A DNA stretch of 52,253 bases. Source: Gnetum montanum. Taxonomy: Eukaryota; Streptophyta; Gnetopsida; Gnetales; Gnetaceae. The stretch is from contig MNCI01006861.1 in NCBI GenBank assembly GCA_015680685.1, positions 406,706-458,958 of the forward strand. Reading direction: 5' to 3'. The notes beneath the pieces are model-generated. The model made no database searches, was not told where the DNA came from, and was given only the letters and a program-made list of their open reading frames with translations. Positions 45,506 to 52,253 of this stretch are shown here, one piece after another (position 1 is the first letter of the stretch; the number at the start of each line of letters is the position of its first letter). Both the position numbers and the translations under genes were made by a program.

Positions 45506-45719
45506 CTAATGCGTCTATGCTATCTATGTAAGCACAAGTCAAACCCTTAGTTAGTTCCATGCATATAAGTGAGCTATTTTCTTAATCATCTATCAGCCAC
45601 TGGGTGCCTTCTTGTCATGTGGCTACTACATACAGGCACCTTTGTATATTGATCACTTGTGCACATTGGTTGCATGCAGGCAATGTTAAACTTTGCACAA
45701 CCCATGATCTCTACACACA

Positions 45720-46290
45720 ATTACACCCTATGTCATTTTATGTGATGCATGGAACTTTCTTCTTCTTGATCTTTTTGAAAGTATTTTCCTTAGATATTTC
45801 TATGGAAAGATTGTGGATTCCTAGGCATGCATCAATAGTGCTTAGCCATGCCCTTCCCATTATGATTGGAAAATCCCCCTTATTGTTGTTCACCTGAATC
45901 ACTAGGAAGTCAGCTAGATACGACCATCCACAAATAGTGGTAACAATGTCCTCCACTAATCCCAAGGGAATAGTGATGGACTAGTCAACCAAATCTAAAT
46001 GGATGTTGCTCTTTTTTAATGGGGGTAGGTTACAAGCCTTGTACATTTCTTGGGATATGAGGTTGATACTAGAACTTGAATCCAAAATAGCTTTGCATGG
46101 CTTATTCCTAGAAATTTGTAGATATATCAGGGGACTCCCAAGGTTAGAGAATTTCTTGGGAAGGTGACTAGATTTGATCCAATTAGTAACAACATGTGTT
46201 AACATGATTGTATGTGTTGAATGTGGTGTTAGACTTGAATGGGGCTCTGAATATTTATTTGATACAGAGATGTCCAAAGACTTAGCACTT
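45720..46290 (-). pseudogene. Aspartic protease of element B
   Basis: Frame 46277-45981 reads LVTNW-type text ending SPLIYLQISRNKPCKAILDS, SSSINLISQEMYKACNLPPL; frame 45965-45738 reads MGLVEDIVTTICGWSYLADF and GDFPIIMGRAWLSTIDACLG. The box is LDSSSS instead of LDLGSS; the Asp remains but the Gly is lost. Confidence 0.82.
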
Positions 46291-46399
46291 GTGGTTGTAA
46301 AGGCTTGGTTGGAATGTTGGTTCTGAAGAAAGGTCTTTTTTTCATATGATTATTAGAACCAATAGTAGGTTGAGGATTAACAGCCCTTACAGCATTGCG

Positions 46400-48660
46400 T
46401 TGCTGTGGCTAAGCAGGGAGTTCACCTTGCATTGTTGGAGTAGGTGGTAATGGAGCTATTGGTGGGAGAGATGCAACCATATTTGAAGGATGGTACACTT
46501 ATGGAATATCTCCCCTAGGAGAGGGAGTCCTATAGTACACGTAGGCTTGGTAGTGATTTTGAGGAGTAACATGACCAACAGAGTCACATGGAGAGATTGG
46601 ATGTTGCACATAATATCCATATGGGTCAGGTTGCTGGTAAGAATATTGTTGCCTTAGTGGTGGCATTCCCCATGATTGTGGGTGTTTCCACTATTGATGT
46701 TGCTTAATTGGTTGTGGGTGAGTTCCACTTGGAAAATATGTTAAAGGTTGGTGGAACTGCCTTGGGTTACCTTGGGGATAAGGTAACCATCAGGATGTTT
46801 GTCATTTTTTTAATCATGGATTAAGTGCATACACCCTAGACTCCTGTAGATGTGAGATCATAGGGCAACATCCCTTAGGATGATCATATTAACATATTTC
46901 ACATCCACTATCATTGTCTGTATCTGAGTCCATAACCTCTTCAATAATAGAAACTTTGCCCTTACCCTTGTTACGTGCATTTTCCGCTTCTCTATTTTTT
47001 CTTTTGTCACGATCACTACTTTGCTCTCTAGACTCCTCTACTACTTTGAGAACAATTTGAAACCTACTATCTAGGGAGTTCCACATTTGGTCTACCTTTG
47101 TCGATACTTCTGATGTTAACTTTTGGATAGGCAAGGTTTTGCTATTCACCATCTCTTCGAGTGGTGACTCTTCCTCATCCTCACAAAATCTTACTCCCTT
47201 CTTCTATAGAGAAGGATCTCGGTTATATTCTTCCGCACTCTCTCTCTTTTGTAGCTCACCTTCTTCCTTAGCAACTTGCTCTAGTAGTCTATGAATTTGA
47301 TGGGACCTAAGGTTAGATAACCTTCCTTGGGCATAAGTCCCAAGGGTTCTTCTCATTTCATGCCTAAGCCCATCTACAAGATGGCGTAGTTGATCCTGCT
47401 GTGAATAACCATGGCTAGGATAATGATGTAATAGTGCATAATAATGGCCCATGGAAGCATCCAAGAGTTCTTGACTTCCTTGTTTCCATCCTTGGATTTG
47501 CTTTCGTAGGTTTGACACCTAGGAGTATGTTTGGTACTTATCGTTGAACAATTCTAACATAGTACTCCACCTATGAATGGATTTTGGTTCTACGAACTGG
47601 TACTAGCTTTCAACTTCTTTTATTAGAATCCGTGGAAACAAGTTAAGTTTTTACCACTCATTCTCTATGTTTTGCAAGGCATATGCATCATGAAATGCTT
47701 GTAAGTGATTTTGAGGATCAGCGTTATATCCTCCTTCAAATCGTGGGATGTTATTCATATCTAACCTCTTGATCCTACTATCTTTTTGGTGTCTTGTTGG
47801 AACTCTCACTGCCTCAGTTATGTCTAGCATGCTTCGAGTAACGAGTAAAGGTTCATCATGATCGTCTCGTTCATGTGTTTATGGTGCCTATGTTATTCCC
47901 TACTCTCCCTTCTTCTATGTCATGATTCCCTAGAGTGCCTTCATCCTCTGTCTTGGCTATTTCATCTGTGAATTTTACTTTGCTTGCTCTTATCCTCACG
48001 ATCTTTTCTTCTATGGCTACATCCAGACACTAAAGGAGAGGGTGAAGGGGATGATGAAGGTGAAGAAGAAGGAGAACTGCCATCATGATGATGTCTACTA
48101 CCTTCTCTTTGGTGGTCTCTACCTCAATCATGATTGCGATCAGAATGTCCACCTTTGTCATGTGTCCTTGTTCCTTTTTTGGACACTTTGTGTCCATTGG
48201 TATCAGCACCTAGGTTATGAATAGTAGAATGAAGGTTCTGATACACAACCCCTTGGCCAAAGTCAAAGGGAGGAACATCATTATGTGGACGACTACCTGA
48301 GAGAGGTTCATCACCCTCAATTTCCCCTAAAATTATGGGGGGTATCCTTGGACCATTTTCCCTTCAAAGACTTATGGTGTCTCTCCTATTGAAAATCCCT
48401 TTGACATTGCACCTCTGTGGGATGATAGTCTCTCAAATCATAGTCCTGTGCAATGTATTTTGTGTGTAAGTGTTGCATGTCTATTCATGTTAAAGCACGA
48501 AGAAGCATACTTGGGATTGAACGGTTGGGAGGTAACACTATGTTACCTTCCAAGTCACGCCAACACAGCTATTTATCTTGATGGAGAATAAAGGTGAAGT
48601 TGAGTACATATTCATTAGGATGAATATATACCACACAAAACTATTGAGGGATTGACAAAT
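46400..48660 (-). pseudogene. Gag of element B
   Basis: Frame 47518-47204 reads MSNLRKQIQGWKQGSQELLD, SMGHYYALLHHYPSHGYSQQ, LRHLVDGLRHEMRRTLGTYA, typical of a Retrotrans_gag-type capsid. 47152-46889 follows with a coiled, charged part (KVVEESREQSSDRDKRKNRE) and an acidic run ending DSGCEIC-YDHPKGCC, a zinc-knuckle-like box. The tail (46840-46420) is rich in Pro, Gln and Tyr. The N-terminal part reaches about 48660 in other frames. Confidence 0.82.
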
Positions 48661-48855
48661 CAACATCATGTGTATCCTACCATCGATTGCTTCTTGTGTT
48701 AGTCCTCAGTGGTGAAGTTCTTTTGTGCAAAGAAGAAGACATCTTGTCTTGTTTAGTATGCAATGTACTATTATCTTTTCCTTAACCAACCCTAAGGGTT
48801 TGTTCCAATGATGTGAATGATTTCCTAAGTTCTACTTAGGGCACAAACAACTAAG

Positions 48856-48873
48856 TCCCTGGCAACGATGCCA
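48856..48873 (-). promoter_or_regulatory. Primer binding site of element B, tRNA-Asp type
   Basis: The minus strand reads TGGCATCGTTGCCAGGGA, three bases from the TGGCGCCGTTGCCGGGGA site used by Athila/Tat-type elements. It abuts the 5' LTR. Confidence 0.88.
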
Positions 48874-48874
48874 A

Positions 48875-49384
48875 CGATGAGCAGCGAGGTACCCCTACGC
48901 TCAACCATATGAATATGAGAGTTTCACACATGATCCAGTCAAATTCCAAGGACTAAGTGCCTATGTGCCTTTGTGGAACAATAATGGGTTGGTTAATCAT
49001 TATCTTCCCAAACTTACTTGTATGTCATGGTTGTATNAAGAATTAAATAATAATTAACACTAATTAATCTATTCTGTATGTTGCAAGGTTTATCATAAAG
49101 TTCATCTTTATTGCTGTACACAAAGTGTGCTCAGGTACACAATGCTCAAATAAAGATCCGTTCACTCTATGACTCCTACTGCAGGCACGTAGAAATAATT
49201 GTAACTCTGGAGGGAAAAAATGGCAAGAGTTTGGCTAAGGAACTAACTGTCTAATGTGGAAACCAAGGGCATCGCCTCTTATTTATAGGCAAGGAGATAG
49301 GCCCTAATATCGGGTATCCGACATCGCATGGTTGGATCCGATATCGCAAACACGATATTGCGGACACAATATCGCAGTTCATCA
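48875..49384 (-). repeat. 5' LTR of element B, with assembly gap
   Basis: Homologous to 39778-40585 but about 300 bases shorter. The missing block coincides with a single N at 49037, so it is probably an unresolved gap, not a biological deletion. TATAAATA on the minus strand is at 49287-49280; GATATCG-type boxes are at 49308-49375. Confidence 0.88.
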
Positions 49385-51342
49385 CTAGACTAGAAGGTGT
49401 TTTCTTTTAACGGATCTAGACATGTTTCCTTATTTATTTTCTATTTTAGTTCTTATGTCTCCTTATTTAACAGCTTCTTTTGATATATAGTTAGAGTATA
49501 AGATGCTCTTCTCTAAGTTCTCTATTTAGTTCACTTTCTTAAGACTAGAACTAATAAGTGAATTGGTTGTTTCCATGAATTTTTTAAATGGTTTGGTATT
49601 CTAATTCTTTTGCCACAAAGTGTCTTTTGGTTTAGTGGCTACTATGTAGACTTAGTTTTGCACACACACTTGATCCTTAAGTTTGTTGTGGGTTGGTATA
49701 GGGATCACATTAATACTTTGAACTTTTGGCCCACAACTACATTCATTATCATTATTAGTATTGCATGAAATTTTCTATCTCTCCGCATTGATAGGTTTAT
49801 ATTTATGTTTTGTGTCAAAGTGATAATGGTTATTGGCTTTTACATAGGATTAGGAGACATTGTTTTTGTAAGGAAGGAAGTTGTACCAAATTGTCCTTGT
49901 GATAATTCTAATGAATTAGTAGGTCTACTAGTTTTATTTACATGTGTGGAAACTATCCTAAAGAAAGGACATTTCTAGGACTTCTTCTAATATCTATTAA
50001 CAGTATCATTTAGTTGTATGTTCACGACACAAGTGGAATTTTTCTATTAATGTTATGGTGCCAATCCTTCCTACATTATTGGTGGTGACATATGTTGGAG
50101 GGAAGTATGAGAGTATTGAGGATGTGATAGAGGATAATAGGTACAAGATGGTGATCCCATAGGAGATGTTGTGAGTTGATGATATTCAGAAGAGGAGTAC
50201 AAGTAATTTGAAGCATGGGAAGTAGAACCACTTGGAGAAATAGGTTGGTGAACATAGTATCCATAAGAATCGATTAGCGATAAGGGTATTGTTGGTTTGT
50301 TGATGGCATTCTAGATGATTGTGGGTTTCTTCATTGTGCTTGATAGTAGTCTTGAGGTTGATAAAAGATCTCATTTGGATAGTACCATTGGTTGTAGGAA
50401 TGTTTATAATTACCTTGTGGATAAGGTAATCTCCTAGGAATTTACTATTCTATGAACTTAGGATTCAAAGAAAAGCTCCAAACTCTTGTAGATGTAACAT
50501 AACTAGGCAATAGCCCTTTGGATATTCATATTGATAGATGTCACATCCATCATCTTCCTCTATATCTAAGTCTAAAACCTCTTCTACTATAGCTATTTTC
50601 CCTTTTTTTTCAATAAGTGTCCTTACCTATTTCCTTGTTCTTTTTCCCCTTCTTGTCTTGATTACTATATCCTACTTACCTTACCTTTTCCTCTATGATT
50701 TTCAAGTTGGTTATAACTTTTTCTTCATCAATTCTCACATCTTATCTACCCTTGCTTTAATCTTAGTAATAGACGTTTGTATTGGCAAGGTTTTGTGTGA
50801 AATCAACTCATCAAAAGTTGTCTCTTTTTCTTGATCATAAACATGGACCTTCCTTTTGTGAAAATTTGGATCCCAATTATATTCCTATACATTCTTCCTT
50901 TTACATAGCTCTTGTTCTTCTTTTGCCACCTATTTAACTAGCCTTTGTATCTGATGGGCTCTTAGTTCTCATAATCATCCTTGGGCATAGATCCCAAAGG
51001 TCTCCCTCATTTTCTTATGAAGCACATATATGATGTGAAGAAGCTACTCTTTTTGTGATGAACCATGACTTAAACATCTATGTAGTAGAGAATAGTATCT
51101 GTCCAAGGCTACATTCAAGGATTCATGATTTTCTTACTTTCACCCTTGGATTTGTTTTTTTTAGAATGGACACTCTTTCATAGGTTTGATATTTTTTGTT
51201 AAAGAGCTTAAAAAATATGGACCATCGATGGATTGAATATGGTTCCAATAATTTATACCAACTTTTAGCTTCCTCTATTAGTTTCCTAGGAAATATTTTA
51301 AGCTTTTTTCACTTGCTTTCAATATTTTTCAAGGCACATTGA
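49385..51342 (-). pseudogene. Element D right piece: protease/gag remnants
   Basis: Nucleotide order matches elements A and B. 49610-49780 equals the protease end; 50090-50540 equals the Pro/Gln-rich gag tail and zinc box (CCTTGTGGATAAGGTAATC, GATAGATGTCACATCCATC); 50860-51340 equals the capsid part (CCTTTGTATCTGATGGGCTC, CTTGGGCATAGATCCCAAAG). Heavily decayed. It is most simply the continuation of element D, whose RT and integrase are missing from both sides of element B. Confidence 0.7.
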
Positions 51343-51947
51343 AACACCGTGGAAATTGCGAGTCGGCCTCAGGCAAAGATTCGTGATTCGGGCAAGAGTA
51401 CATGACAGAATTCCAGAAAGAAGAACAAGACAGGGTGATGCAAGGAGGCACGTGGCATCAAGACTTTGATTTTCCTTCGCAGATTTCTTATCTCACTATG
51501 TTTCCATATTTACGCTATAGCATGCAGTGTAGCGTAATGACGCTCAGTGAAACGTAGTCTGACATTAGAAGGCAGTTTACTTTAGCAGATTTGGCAAAGA
51601 CTAAGGCTTAAACATCGTAATATGCGACTTCTCGTGTACTTTGGCTAAGTCTTTTGTCCAAGGCCGAGTTTACGCTCAGTACGCACGGCAGCGTAATGAG
51701 CGTTGAAAAATTCAAAGAGAGATCAATGACACACAGTAGATCAACACCTTTCTTTCTTTTTTTTTACATATTGGCCGCCTTACGCCCGTTACACAACGCA
51801 ACGTGTGTCAGCGTAAGTCATCGTCAAAGTAATCATTTCTTACGCTTCACTACGCACAGCGGTGTAAACGAGCGTAAAGCAGCTTGAATCTATTGTCTTC
51901 ATGCTTTATTACGCTCTTGTATGCGACGCAATGCGTACGAGCGTAAT
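51343..51947. repeat. CpG-rich insert with five TTACGCT...AGCGTAA palindromes
   Basis: Gag homology of D stops at about 51342 and CpG-rich DNA begins (TTGAAACACCGTGG). Imperfect inverted repeats with arms TTACGCT/AGCGTAA lie at 51510-51537, 51670-51696, 51780-51816, 51840-51877 and 51908-51947, the last with 9-bp perfect arms. No ORF. It either flanks or forms part of the LTR that follows. Confidence 0.75.
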
Positions 51948-52253
51948 TGATGAGACGCGACTTACACTAGGCCGCGATATCGCGTCTTCTCTTGCGATAT
52001 CGCGTACGCGATATCGCGTCTCGCTGCCATTTCTATAAATAAGAGGCGGCACTCCCTTTATTTCCGAATCCTGGCTAGTGTAGCGAAGCTCTGGCAGATT
52101 GATCACTCCAGAGTTAGAATATTTTTCCCCATGTGCCCGCAGTAGGAGTCCTAGAGTGAACGGCTCTTTATTCGAGCAACTTGTAACCTGAACCCAAGTT
52201 GTGTACGGCAATAAAGACGAACTTGTTTGGATAAACCTTGCAGTACATGGTTT
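51948..52253 (+). repeat. Gypsy LTR, opposite orientation, cut by window edge
   Basis: It starts TGATGAGACGCG and, reading on the plus strand, shows three GCGATATCGC palindromes (51973-51984, 51994-52003, 52007-52018). TATAAATA follows at 52034-52041, then AAGAGGCGGCACTCC, GGCTCTTTATTCGAGCAA, AATAAAGACGAACTTG and GATAAACCTTGCA. These are the reverse complement of the B-type LTRs. It is the best-preserved copy in the window by CpG content. Confidence 0.85.

Larger units (their letters stand above)
39778..49384 (-). mobile_element. Ty3/gypsy element B, minus strand
   Basis: LTRs are at 39778-40585 and 48875-49384, target duplication CTATA (39773-39777) versus CTAGA (49385-49389). Genes on the minus strand run gag, protease, RT, RNase H, integrase, with a primer site at 48856-48873 and polypurine tract at 40586. 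It has fewer stops than element A and keeps the RT FMDD box, so it is younger. But about 540 bases of protease-RT junction are deleted near 45505. A solo LTR is nested at 40938-41524. It lies inside element D. Confidence 0.9.

Overview
The window looks like repeat-dense nuclear DNA of a seed plant with a very large genome. A conifer or other gymnosperm would fit, but that is an inference from style: old nested LTR elements, strong CpG decay and very low gene density. There is no prokaryotic gene organisation, and almost all long open frames are decayed retroelement genes.

Left part (1-15.5 kb). A decayed Ty1/copia element on the minus strand runs off the left edge (integrase, protease, gag, tRNA-iMet primer site at 4334-4345, LTR with a TATA box at 5034-5042). 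Two short retroposons sit inside it, each with a long target duplication: an ORF1-only LINE piece (DUF4283 type) at 375-1893 and an RTE-derived short element at 3128-3458. A second LINE (L1-type ORF2 C-terminus with zf-RVT) covers 6.6-7.9 kb. The only convincing host gene is at 9268-10481 on the minus strand: a three-exon basic helix-loop-helix (bHLH) transcription factor of about 202 residues, in a CpG-retaining island with local tandem repeats on both sides. At 12.9-15.3 kb lies an RTE-clade LINE broken by a second short RTE-type element and by a block of 49-bp and 103-bp tandem repeats.

Middle and right (15.5-52.25 kb). Most of this is one family of long Ty3/gypsy elements (Athila/Tat-like integrase, tRNA-Asp-like primer site, LTRs TGATGA...TCATCA) on the minus strand. 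Element A is complete at 15462-27177, with target duplication ATTCA and an extra coiled-coil-type ORF between integrase and the 3' LTR. An RT remnant (E) and two tRNA-derived SINE-like copies follow at 28.5-30.6 kb. An old gypsy element D begins with a 3' LTR at 31102-31984. It is split by copia-type element C (33210-38709, gag only, probably non-autonomous) and by gypsy element B (39778-49384, target duplication CTATA/CTAGA). B itself carries a solo LTR (40938-41524, target duplication CTGAG). D resumes as protease/gag at 49385-51342. The right edge holds a CpG-rich stretch with five TTACGCT...AGCGTAA palindromes next to a well-preserved gypsy LTR in the opposite orientation.

Nothing here forms a metabolic or defence operon. 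The points most worth checking are the bHLH gene, the ORF1-only LINE derivative, the gag-only copia element, the extra ORF of element A, and the repeated observation that U3 regions of unrelated LTRs carry arrays of short palindromes.
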